Assembly (NCBI RefSeq): GCF_027594425.1
Contig: NZ_CP115159.1
Coordinates: forward strand, 2,345,001 to 2,409,000
Length of the DNA stretch: 64,000 nt
From: Zunongwangia sp. HGR-M22
Lineage (GTDB): Bacteria; Bacteroidota; Bacteroidia; Flavobacteriales; Flavobacteriaceae
Direction: 5' to 3'
How positions within the stretch are numbered: the first letter of the stretch is position 1; each line of letters starts with the position of its first letter. This document shows positions 25,747-34,132 of this stretch, piece after piece. A program made the position numbers and the translations under genes. A model generated the notes under the pieces. The model did not search any database. It was not told the origin of the DNA and saw only the letters and a program-made list of their open reading frames with translations.

Positions 25747-26185
25747 GTAACCGTCAGGCACAATACGAAAAAAACGCTCCTAGATTCAATGTCTCAGCGC
25801 AACAAATCACAACTTTTAGATTTACTAAATTGAACTAATAAAACATCGAAAATTATCTTATAAATAATGAGTAATCTACATTCTCTTTTAGAAGAAAACA
25901 ATCCATAAATACTTTCTATAGTCTTTCAATACTAAATCAATCTTTACTTCTCAACTCCACACCGGACAATCCATGTTTTCCTAAAGATTTCATCTACCTG
26001 AAATTTAAATAGCATAAACATAATTTTTCTACTTACACAATTAGATATAACCAAACTGGTTGATTCAGTTTTTACTAGGGGAGGTTAAAATAATATTAAG
26101 AATCTTTTTTTTGATTTTACCTTTTCGTGACATTCACGACTAGGGGATTTTTCAATTTCCACGCTCCTATTAGTAAACGTGAAAA
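25747..26185. other. Non-coding DNA before the FecR gene
   Basis: No gene. The stretch 26126-26138 has a small perfect dyad, CGTGA-CAT-TCACG, 48 bp before the FecR start, with a TTTTACCTTTT sequence just upstream that partly resembles a TAnnTTTG box. It probably contains the promoter of the regulator pair. The rest shows nothing recognisable. Confidence 0.4.
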
Positions 26186-27154
26186 TTGAATATGCAGGAC
26201 ATTACTCCTAAAGAATTGAAATGTGTGAGATATCTAACCAATGAGATGTCTCAGGAAGATCGATCGGTTTTTGAAATTGAACTAAGCATCGATAACGAAC
26301 TTAAAGAATTATATCTTGAATACTTATCTATCTGGAAGACATACCCCGACAATGATCTAGCATTGAATTATGAAGTTAGTCAACAAAAAATTGAAGGCAA
26401 AATAAAGCAAAGATCAAGTTATAGAAAACTCTACGCTTTCGCTGCCTTAATAATTATCCTAGTCACCTCCAGTGTTTATATCTTTTCTTTTTTAGATGAA
26501 AGCAACTATACCAATATTAAAACTGCTGAAGCTGGTGAACGTCTTCGCTTTACACTGCCCGATAGTAGCGAGGTGATCTTAAACTCGGGATCTAAATTAA
26601 AATATGCTGAAAATTTCGAAAATCCCAGAGAAGTATGGCTGGAAGGCAAAGGATTTTTTGAGGTTACCAAAGATAAAAAACGACCATTTTTAGTGCATAC
26701 CGAAAATATGGTAATTAAAGTTTTAGGTACCAGTTTCGAAATAAATACTAATAACGATCAACAAACCGTCTCCTTAGCTACAGGAAAAGTTAATGTTCTA
26801 TTTAAACATTCTAATGACGAAGTGAATCTGCTACCCAAAGAACAACTTAGCTGGAATAGGAATACAAATGAAATTACCAAACGAAATTTTAATCCAGAGA
26901 AAACCCTGGCCTGGAAAGAAAATATCTTATTACTGGATAATCTTTCTTTAAAAGATGCCTTACCTAAGATCAAAACATTTTTTGGGGTTCAATTTATTAT
27001 TCAAGATAAAAATCTGGAAAACCAAAGAATAACCGGAGCATTTAAAGATCAAAACTTAGAAGAATTTATAAACTCTATGGAATTTATCACCAATGTAAAA
27101 GTGGTAAAGAAAAGTCCTAAAAATTATCTAATCATAGCTTCTAATGAAAATTAA
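26186..27154 (+). CDS. FecR-like anti-sigma factor
   Basis: This 322-residue protein has a cytoplasmic N-terminal part (1-80, sigma-binding), one membrane helix at about 82-102, a FecR domain (about 110-205, with RFTLPDSSEVILNSGSKLKY) and a C-terminal DUF4974-like domain (about 245-320) that contacts the STN domain of the receptor. It receives the signal from the SusC at 27776. Here it precedes its sigma gene, with an 11-bp overlap, which is the reverse of the usual order. Confidence 0.93.
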   Translation: MNMQDITPKELKCVRYLTNEMSQEDRSVFEIELSIDNELKELYLEYLSIWKTYPDNDLALNYEVSQQKIEGKIKQRSSYRKLYAFAALIIILVTSSVYIFSFLDESNYTNIKTAEAGERLRFTLPDSSEVILNSGSKLKYAENFENPREVWLEGKGFFEVTKDKKRPFLVHTENMVIKVLGTSFEINTNNDQQTVSLATGKVNVLFKHSNDEVNLLPKEQLSWNRNTNEITKRNFNPEKTLAWKENILLLDNLSLKDALPKIKTFFGVQFIIQDKNLENQRITGAFKDQNLEEFINSMEFITNVKVVKKSPKNYLIIASNEN

Positions 27155-27746
27155 AAAACCACTTCCACTTCCCAAAAGTTCCAATTGCACGCTCAAGGAA
27201 GACCTGGATTTGTTTCAGAAAATAGCTGAAGGACAATATGCTGCAATAGAGGTTTTATTCAATAAATATTATGAGGCGCTTTGTCGATTTGGTTTAAACT
27301 ATCAAAAAGATATCAGCATTGTCGAAGAAAAGATTGCCGATGTATTTATAATCCTGTGGAATAAAAAAAATGAGTTAAAACAAATAGAAAAACCTAAATC
27401 TTACATCTATGTCATCGCAAAAAACAGCTTAAAAAAACCTACAAAATCACACTTAAATTTTTCGATAGACGCTCAACAGAACAATATTCTTTTTTCTCCC
27501 AGCACAGAAGAAGAGATTATAGACAAAGAACAAAAAGAAATCAATGCAAAGATTATTCAATCGATTTTGAATTCCATTCCTAAAAAATCAAGACAAATTT
27601 TTGAATTAAGTAGAATAGACGGATTTAAATATCGTGAGATTTCAGAATTAATGGATCTGTCTCCTCGCACTGTAGAAAACCATATTGCTCTAGCCATGAA
27701 ATACATTAGTAAAGGTCTACGAGATTTTCATCAAAAGAATTACTAA
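27144..27746 (+). CDS. ECF RNA polymerase sigma factor
   Basis: This 200-residue sigma-70 family member of the ECF type has region 2 at about 25-95 (LFNKYYEALCRFGLNY, IADVFIILWNKK) and region 4 at about 140-195 (IPKKSRQIFELSRIDGFKYREISELMDLSPRTVENHIALA). It starts 11 bp inside the FecR gene, so translation is coupled. It should drive the SusC/SusD genes 30 bp downstream and is held by FecR until ligand is present. Confidence 0.92.
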   Translation: MKIKKPLPLPKSSNCTLKEDLDLFQKIAEGQYAAIEVLFNKYYEALCRFGLNYQKDISIVEEKIADVFIILWNKKNELKQIEKPKSYIYVIAKNSLKKPTKSHLNFSIDAQQNNILFSPSTEEEIIDKEQKEINAKIIQSILNSIPKKSRQIFELSRIDGFKYREISELMDLSPRTVENHIALAMKYISKGLRDFHQKNY

Positions 27747-27775
27747 CTAAAATAAATAATGCTTTAATCTTAATA

Positions 27776-30700
27776 ATGAAACGCAAAATTTTATTACTCG
27801 CTCTTGCTTCATTTTCCTTAGTCCCTCCTGTAGAGGCCAACGAAACTGAACAAAAAAAAGCTAGCAGTACAAAGGTTGAGATTGTTATCAATTTAAACCT
27901 TAAAAATGTTAGCGTAGAAAAAGTTTTTAAACTTATTGAATCACAAGCTAAAAAACGATTTATTTACAGATCAGACCAAGCTTTCTTGCAAAAAAATATT
28001 AGCATAAATATTAATAATGCAAATCTTGAAGAAACTTTATCTGAACTTACGCGTATCACTGCTGTGCAATTCAAAATAACCGATAGTGGTATTTTGGTAA
28101 AAGAAACTAATGGCAGTAACCAGCAACAATATGAAATAAACGGTGTGGTTAAAGACAATAACGACATGCCTATTCCTGGTGCCAGTGTATACGTTAAAGA
28201 TACAAACATTGGAACTGCTACAGATTTTGATGGAAACTTCAGGTTAACAATTCCTGCAAATGCAGAAACATTAAGTATCACTTTTGTAGGTTATCAAAGA
28301 GCAAACGTCGCTATTTCTAATCAAACTGAATTCGACATTACTTTACAGGAAGACACCAACACATTAGATGAAATAGTGGTAGTTGGTTATGGTACTGAAA
28401 AAAGAGAAAATATAACTGCTTCGATTTCCTCGGTTGCTCCTGAAGAAATTCAATCTTTACCAAAGGCAAACGTAACTGAAATGTTACAGGGAAGAATGCC
28501 AGGTGTACAGGTGATGAGTGATAATCGTCCTGGTGGTGGAACTTCGATAAGAGTACGTGGCTTTAGCACTATTAACAACAATGATCCATTAGTTATTATT
28601 GATGGTGTACCTACCTCAAATGGATTAAGTAGTATTAATCCGCAAGATATAGAAAGTCTACAGGTTCTTAAAGATGCTGCATCATCATCTATCTATGGTT
28701 CTCGTGCAGCAAATGGTGTAGTTGTGATCACCACCAAAAAAGGGGCGAACAAAGATTCATTTTCGGTAAGCATGGATGGTTATGCAGGTATACAATCTGC
28801 CTTCAATTTACCACAAATGCTTAATGCGCAACAATACGGGGATCTTTTATGGCAAGCTTATCAGAATGACGGCCAAACTCCTTCTCACGATATTTATGGA
28901 AACAATCCAAATCAAGCTGAAATTCCAGAATGGCTAGACGACGAGCAAACGATACCAAGTGGTGATGTGGATTGGGTTGATGAAATTATGCGTCCTGCTT
29001 TAATTCAGAATTACAATATTTCTATTCAAAAAGGCTCCGAAAAAGGACAACATTCTTTCTCTCTAGGGTATTACGACCAAGAAGGAGTTATAAAATATAC
29101 CGATTTTGCACGTTATTCAGCACGATTTAATTCAAGTTATAATGTTACAGATTGGTTAACTATTGGAGAAAATTTTTCTGGTTCATATACCAAAGAAGTT
29201 TCGGTAGGTACCAACAGCTCTTTAGGGAGCATTGTATATAATGCATTTCAATTCCCCTCTATTATTCCTGTAAAGGATAATAATGGAAACTTTGCGGGTA
29301 ATCCTATTAACGATATCGGTAACCCTTTAGGAAGTTTATACAGAAGTAAAGATAATGATCGTAAAAACGTTCGCGCCTTTGGTAATGCTTTTGCTAGCCT
29401 TAATTTTGGTGATTTTGAATTTAAATCTTCATTTGGTTTAGACTACAACAATTTTAACTACAGAAGTTTTAGTCCCGTTTATGACGAAATTCTTGCACAA
29501 AACACAATAAACAGCCTAGGTACTGAAAATAGTTACAATTATCAGTTCACCTTTACCAATACGATCAATTATACGCGATCTTTCGGAGATCATAATTTAG
29601 ATGTTTTAGCAGGACAGGAAGCTATAGAATATTATCAGGAAAACTTTTCAGCATCAAGACAAAACTTTCTTTATGAAGATCCAAACTTTAGATATTTAAG
29701 TTTTGGTACAGAAAATCAATTGAATAGTGGTCGTGCAAACGAATGGAAGTTGAATTCTTATTTTGGCCGTGTTAAATATAATTTTGATGAAAAATACTTG
29801 ATAACTGCTACCGTAAGACGTGATGGTACTTCTAGATTAGCAAATAATAATTGGGGAACTTTCCCGGCATTCTCTTTAGGATGGCGTTTGGATAAAGAAA
29901 ATTTCTTCGATCTTGGAAATGGTTTTACAAGTATGATGCTTCGTGCCAGTTGGGGCCAAACAGGAAACCAACAGGTTCCTTCCTACTCTACCGTAGATAG
30001 TTATAGCAACAATTCGAATTACAGCGATTATGCAATAGGTGGCGGGCAGAATTCAGTTTCTACCGGTTTAACCCAAACACGTGTACCAAATGCAAATTTG
30101 CAGTGGGAAACAACCACGCAAAGCACTATTGGTGTAGATCTTGGCTTCCTAAATAATAAGCTTAATGTTACTGCTGAAGTTTATAATAAAGTCACTGAAG
30201 ATATTCTTGTGTACAATGCAGTGCCTCTAACTTACGGTGGTACCAACGATGGCCAATGGATCAACGATGGCAAAATGGAGAATAAAGGTTATGAACTCAA
30301 TATTGAATATAGTGATAAAAAGGATAATTTTGGATATAATCTGGGATTGAATCTTTCTGGATATAAAAATGAATTAACAGAACTACATAGCGTAGCTTAT
30401 TTAGGAATCCCGAGTTCTTCTTTACATCGTGTAAATTTCGATCAAGAAGTTTCTAGAAGTACGGTTGGTCAACCTATCGCATCTTTCTTTGGTTATGAAG
30501 CAGAAGGTCTATTTAGAAGCGAAGAAGAAGTCGATACTTACGGTATTCAGCCAGATGCTCAACCAGGTGATATTCGCTTTAGAGATATTAATAATGACCG
30601 TGTCATTGACGATGATGATCGTACTTATATAGGCTCCCCTCATCCCGATTTGGTCTTTGGTTTTAATGTTAAACTTAATTATAAGAACATTGATCTGGGA

Positions 30701-31150
30701 ATGTTTTTTAATGGAAGTATTGGTAACGATCTTTATAATCTTACCAAGTATAAGACTCAATTTTTCAACCAATCTGCATACAACAAAGATTCTTCATTAT
30801 TGGGAGCGTGGACTCCAGAAAATTCAAGTTCAAATATTCCAAGATTGAGTCTGGATGATCCCAACAATAATATTCGTCCTTCCTCTTACTACGTAGAAGA
30901 TGGATCGTATTTAAAATTAAATAATTTGCAAATAGGTTACACGCTACCAGAAAATATATTCCGAGATGTAAACCTTAGATTATATGCACAAGCCAGTAAC
31001 CTATTTACAATTACAGATTATAGTGGAATGACTCCTGAAATCGGACTTCAAAATTATTCCAGCAGTAGCCGAAATCTTGACATTGGGGTTGATAGAGGAA
31101 TTTACCCACCATCAAGAACATTTGTATTTGGTTTCAATCTTAACTTTTAA
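27776..31150 (+). CDS. SusC-family TonB-dependent outer-membrane receptor with STN domain
   Basis: This 1124-residue receptor has a signal peptide (1-22) and an STN signalling domain (about 35-110, KRFIYRSDQAFLQK then LEETLSELTRI). After these come a carboxypeptidase-regulatory-like domain (about 120-190), a plug domain starting at LDEIVVVGYGTEKRENI and a large beta-barrel ending in a Phe-terminated strand (FNLNF). The STN domain links it to the FecR/sigma pair upstream. With the SusD 11 bp downstream it forms the importer for an oligosaccharide. Confidence 0.95.
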   Translation: MKRKILLLALASFSLVPPVEANETEQKKASSTKVEIVINLNLKNVSVEKVFKLIESQAKKRFIYRSDQAFLQKNISININNANLEETLSELTRITAVQFKITDSGILVKETNGSNQQQYEINGVVKDNNDMPIPGASVYVKDTNIGTATDFDGNFRLTIPANAETLSITFVGYQRANVAISNQTEFDITLQEDTNTLDEIVVVGYGTEKRENITASISSVAPEEIQSLPKANVTEMLQGRMPGVQVMSDNRPGGGTSIRVRGFSTINNNDPLVIIDGVPTSNGLSSINPQDIESLQVLKDAASSSIYGSRAANGVVVITTKKGANKDSFSVSMDGYAGIQSAFNLPQMLNAQQYGDLLWQAYQNDGQTPSHDIYGNNPNQAEIPEWLDDEQTIPSGDVDWVDEIMRPALIQNYNISIQKGSEKGQHSFSLGYYDQEGVIKYTDFARYSARFNSSYNVTDWLTIGENFSGSYTKEVSVGTNSSLGSIVYNAFQFPSIIPVKDNNGNFAGNPINDIGNPLGSLYRSKDNDRKNVRAFGNAFASLNFGDFEFKSSFGLDYNNFNYRSFSPVYDEILAQNTINSLGTENSYNYQFTFTNTINYTRSFGDHNLDVLAGQEAIEYYQENFSASRQNFLYEDPNFRYLSFGTENQLNSGRANEWKLNSYFGRVKYNFDEKYLITATVRRDGTSRLANNNWGTFPAFSLGWRLDKENFFDLGNGFTSMMLRASWGQTGNQQVPSYSTVDSYSNNSNYSDYAIGGGQNSVSTGLTQTRVPNANLQWETTTQSTIGVDLGFLNNKLNVTAEVYNKVTEDILVYNAVPLTYGGTNDGQWINDGKMENKGYELNIEYSDKKDNFGYNLGLNLSGYKNELTELHSVAYLGIPSSSLHRVNFDQEVSRSTVGQPIASFFGYEAEGLFRSEEEVDTYGIQPDAQPGDIRFRDINNDRVIDDDDRTYIGSPHPDLVFGFNVKLNYKNIDLGMFFNGSIGNDLYNLTKYKTQFFNQSAYNKDSSLLGAWTPENSSSNIPRLSLDDPNNNIRPSSYYVEDGSYLKLNNLQIGYTLPENIFRDVNLRLYAQASNLFTITDYSGMTPEIGLQNYSSSSRNLDIGVDRGIYPPSRTFVFGFNLNF

Positions 31151-31161
31151 AAAGCACTAAA

Positions 31162-32826
31162 ATGAAAATGAATTCTAGAATTTTAAAACTCGTGCTTGTA
31201 TTTATAGGTATAAGCACTATATCATGCTCTGATGATTATCTGGACGAAGTAACCTATGGAGAAGTTTCGCCGGAAGAAATGACTAAACCCGAAAATGTAG
31301 AAAGAGCCATAATCTCAGCCTATAGTGTTCTAAATGGCCAGTTTGACGGCGCTTCTAATGCTTACAACTCTCCTGCTTCAAATTGGAGTTTTGGAGATGT
31401 TATTTCAGACGATGCTTATAAAGGTGGTGGTGGAACTGGTGACCAAAATAATATTCATCAAATGGAAATTTTTAATACCAACCCTACCACGCTAGATATA
31501 GAACGCAAATGGATGGCGCTTTATGAAGGTGTTAAAAGAGTAAATGAAGCTATGCGTTTATTGGCCGCTTCAGAAAATTTCGAGGAAAACCTTAAAACCC
31601 AACGCCAGGCAGAATTACGCTTTTTACGTGGCCATTATTATTTTGAATTAAAAAAGATCTACAATCATATTCCTTATATCGACGAATCGGCTGCGGAGGT
31701 TCAGGATTATGCAAAATCGAATACAGAATTTACTTCAGAAGAATTATGGGGTAAAATTGAAGAAGATTTTCAGGCAGCCCAAAGCGTATTACCAGAAACT
31801 CAAACTGAGGTTGGAAGACCTACCAGCATAGCCGCAAAGGCATATTTGGCTAAGACCTATTTATTTCAGAAAAAATGGCAATTGGCCTATGATGCCACTA
31901 GCGATGTGATGAATAGTAATTACGGACTTATGGACGATTTTCAGGAATTATTCTTACCTGAGAATGATAATAATAAAGAAATTATTTTCGCTGTTCAACA
32001 CAGTATTAACGATGGGCAACCAGATAATTATAATGGTAGTATTGGTGATCGTTTATTAGCGCCAGGCGGCCCTTTTTATTCGCAATATGGTTTTCATAGA
32101 CCATCACAGAATTTAGTTAATGCATTTAAGGTAAATTCAAATGGTTTGCCAGCAAAAAGTAATGAAAATTTAACTGATAGTGATGCTGTAGATCCTAGAA
32201 TTGATATTACATTGGGAAGACCTGGTGTTCCTTATAAAGATCTTGATATTCTTTACGAAGCTGATTGGGCAAGAGATCTGGCCACTTACGGAGAATTTAG
32301 CCCTAAAAAACGAATAGTTTCGGCTAACTCAGCTTACCATCTAGAAGTTTGGCCTTATGTAAGTGCTTTAAACTACTATATTATAAGATTTGGTGAGGTA
32401 ATTCTTTGGAAAGCTGAAGCTGCCGCAGAGTTAGGTAAACTGGAAGAAGCACGCCAGTTGGTGAATCAAATAAGGGAAAGAGCTAAAAATTCGGCTTACG
32501 TAAAAACGTTAGATGGATCTGAGGATGCCGGGAATTATCAAATAGAACTTTATAATTCCCCTTGGACAGATCAAAACGCGGCCATAGAAGCTGTTAGAAT
32601 GGAGTCCAGATTAGAATTGGCGCTTGAGGGACATCGATTCTTTAACCTTGTACGATGGGGAATCGCAGACAAAGTGATTAACGATTATCTTGAAGTAGAG
32701 AAAAATAGAAGATCACATTTATCTAATGCAGAATTTTCTGCTGGAAAAAACGAATATATGCCAATTCCACAAGCATATATCGATGGTTTAGAAGACGGTT
32801 TAGTTACCCAAAACGATGGGTACTAG
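31162..32826 (+). CDS. SusD/RagB-family outer-membrane lipoprotein
   Basis: This 554-residue protein has a lipoprotein signal with the lipobox Cys in STISCSDDYLDE (about residue 22) and the tetratricopeptide-like helices and C-terminal part of SusD (RWGIADKVINDYLEVEKNRRSHL, closing MPIPQAYID). SusD sits as a lid on the SusC barrel and binds glycan at the cell surface. It lies 11 bp after SusC. Confidence 0.95.
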   Translation: MKMNSRILKLVLVFIGISTISCSDDYLDEVTYGEVSPEEMTKPENVERAIISAYSVLNGQFDGASNAYNSPASNWSFGDVISDDAYKGGGGTGDQNNIHQMEIFNTNPTTLDIERKWMALYEGVKRVNEAMRLLAASENFEENLKTQRQAELRFLRGHYYFELKKIYNHIPYIDESAAEVQDYAKSNTEFTSEELWGKIEEDFQAAQSVLPETQTEVGRPTSIAAKAYLAKTYLFQKKWQLAYDATSDVMNSNYGLMDDFQELFLPENDNNKEIIFAVQHSINDGQPDNYNGSIGDRLLAPGGPFYSQYGFHRPSQNLVNAFKVNSNGLPAKSNENLTDSDAVDPRIDITLGRPGVPYKDLDILYEADWARDLATYGEFSPKKRIVSANSAYHLEVWPYVSALNYYIIRFGEVILWKAEAAAELGKLEEARQLVNQIRERAKNSAYVKTLDGSEDAGNYQIELYNSPWTDQNAAIEAVRMESRLELALEGHRFFNLVRWGIADKVINDYLEVEKNRRSHLSNAEFSAGKNEYMPIPQAYIDGLEDGLVTQNDGY

Positions 32827-32847
32827 TTTGATTTGTTTTGATTATTT

Positions 32848-32875
32848 ACAGGGGTTGGAAACAGCCCCTGTTTTT
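32848..32875 (+). terminator. Terminator/attenuator between SusD and the YdcF-like gene
   Basis: Stem ACAGGGG (32848-32854) and CCCCTGT (32865-32871) with a 10-base loop and a T-run after it. It separates susCD from the two enzyme genes downstream and should lower their expression relative to susCD. Confidence 0.8.
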
Positions 32876-32887
32876 ATTTTTTAAATT

Positions 32888-34129
32888 ATGAAAAAACACC
32901 TGCTATTTTTAGTAATCTTTATAGCTTATATTACAAGCTATGCTCAGGAATATTCCAGTCCTGAAGTGTATAATACCTTATCCCAAAAAAACTTTTATTT
33001 ACTAAATGCTATTCAAAATGATAATGTGATTAAAGAAATTTTGATTAAGGACGATATATTATCAGAAATATTTAAAGACCAAAAAGATGCTATTTCAAAA
33101 GTATTAAAAGAGGATTCGAAAAATCTAGATAGCCTTATATCTCCATACATATTTAGTACAAAAAGCGCTAAAAAAATAACCGAAAATCTATACCGAATTT
33201 TTCAAGATTCCAAAAAATTCAGGAATTTTATAAATGCCGATATTCGTAATTCTGGAGCTTATATTTTATATAACGATTTGGAAGATCAAGAATTTATTCA
33301 AAAAATATGGAATCTTAATGCTGAAGGAATTAATCACATTCTAAATACCTACGGAAAAGGAAAATTACCTCAATATGCAAGCATAGATTCTGTTTCTTAT
33401 GATGTAACTAGCGATTATTATAAGGGAGCAGTAAAAATGTGGAGTAAGCATATTTATTCTGAAACTAAAGAGAAGCAAACCTGGTTTAGCCCTTCCCTAA
33501 ACTTAGCATTATCGCTGTTGTATCTTAATCATCGTGACGAAGCAGCTCGCTATGAACCTTTAGAAAAATTAGAAAACAAAAAAACAGTTGAAAATATTAA
33601 GAATATCGATTTTGAAGCATTCCCTTACGCGTCGATTTTAATTTTGGGTAACGGCCCTGAAAATTATCGTGATCGCCTCTCGGCATTAGGGAAATTAAAT
33701 ATTAAACTTGGAGTGAAGGAATATCTTGATGGAAAAGCGCCAATAATAGTAGTAAGTGGTGGTCACGCCCATCCTTTTAGGGCTGAATACTGCGAAGCTA
33801 TAGAAATGAAAAAAGAATTAATTACTGAATATCATATCCCTGAAGATCATATTATCATAGAACCACATGCAAGGCATACCACTACTAACCTAAGAAATAC
33901 CGCAAGATTATATATTCAATATAATATCCCTATGAGCAAAGCTCATCTTGTTGTTACAAACAATGGACACAGCCAGTATGTTAGCAGTAACAATTTTCTA
34001 GACCGTTGTGTAAAAGAATTAGGCTATTTACCGGCTAAAATTAAATCCAGAATAAATAATACGGCTGTAGAGTTTGTACCATTAAAAACGTCATTACAAC
34101 AAAATCCATTAGAACCCTTAGATCCTTAA
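32888..34129 (+). CDS. YdcF/SanA-like protein (DUF218 domain) with signal peptide
   Basis: This 413-residue protein starts with a signal peptide (about 1-20, ending AYAQ). The C-terminal half is a DUF218 domain (about 235-390): YASILILGNGPENYRDRLSALGKL, PIIVVSGGHAHPFRAEYCEA and HARHTTTNLRNTARLY. Members include SanA/ElyC/YdcF; their biochemical role is unclear, but the fold is nucleotide-binding-like. The N-terminal part (20-230) is unrecognised. It sits inside the glycan locus, 3 bp before the GH92 gene, so a role in glycan processing is likely. Confidence 0.85.
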   Translation: MKKHLLFLVIFIAYITSYAQEYSSPEVYNTLSQKNFYLLNAIQNDNVIKEILIKDDILSEIFKDQKDAISKVLKEDSKNLDSLISPYIFSTKSAKKITENLYRIFQDSKKFRNFINADIRNSGAYILYNDLEDQEFIQKIWNLNAEGINHILNTYGKGKLPQYASIDSVSYDVTSDYYKGAVKMWSKHIYSETKEKQTWFSPSLNLALSLLYLNHRDEAARYEPLEKLENKKTVENIKNIDFEAFPYASILILGNGPENYRDRLSALGKLNIKLGVKEYLDGKAPIIVVSGGHAHPFRAEYCEAIEMKKELITEYHIPEDHIIIEPHARHTTTNLRNTARLYIQYNIPMSKAHLVVTNNGHSQYVSSNNFLDRCVKELGYLPAKIKSRINNTAVEFVPLKTSLQQNPLEPLDP

Positions 34130-34132
34130 ATT

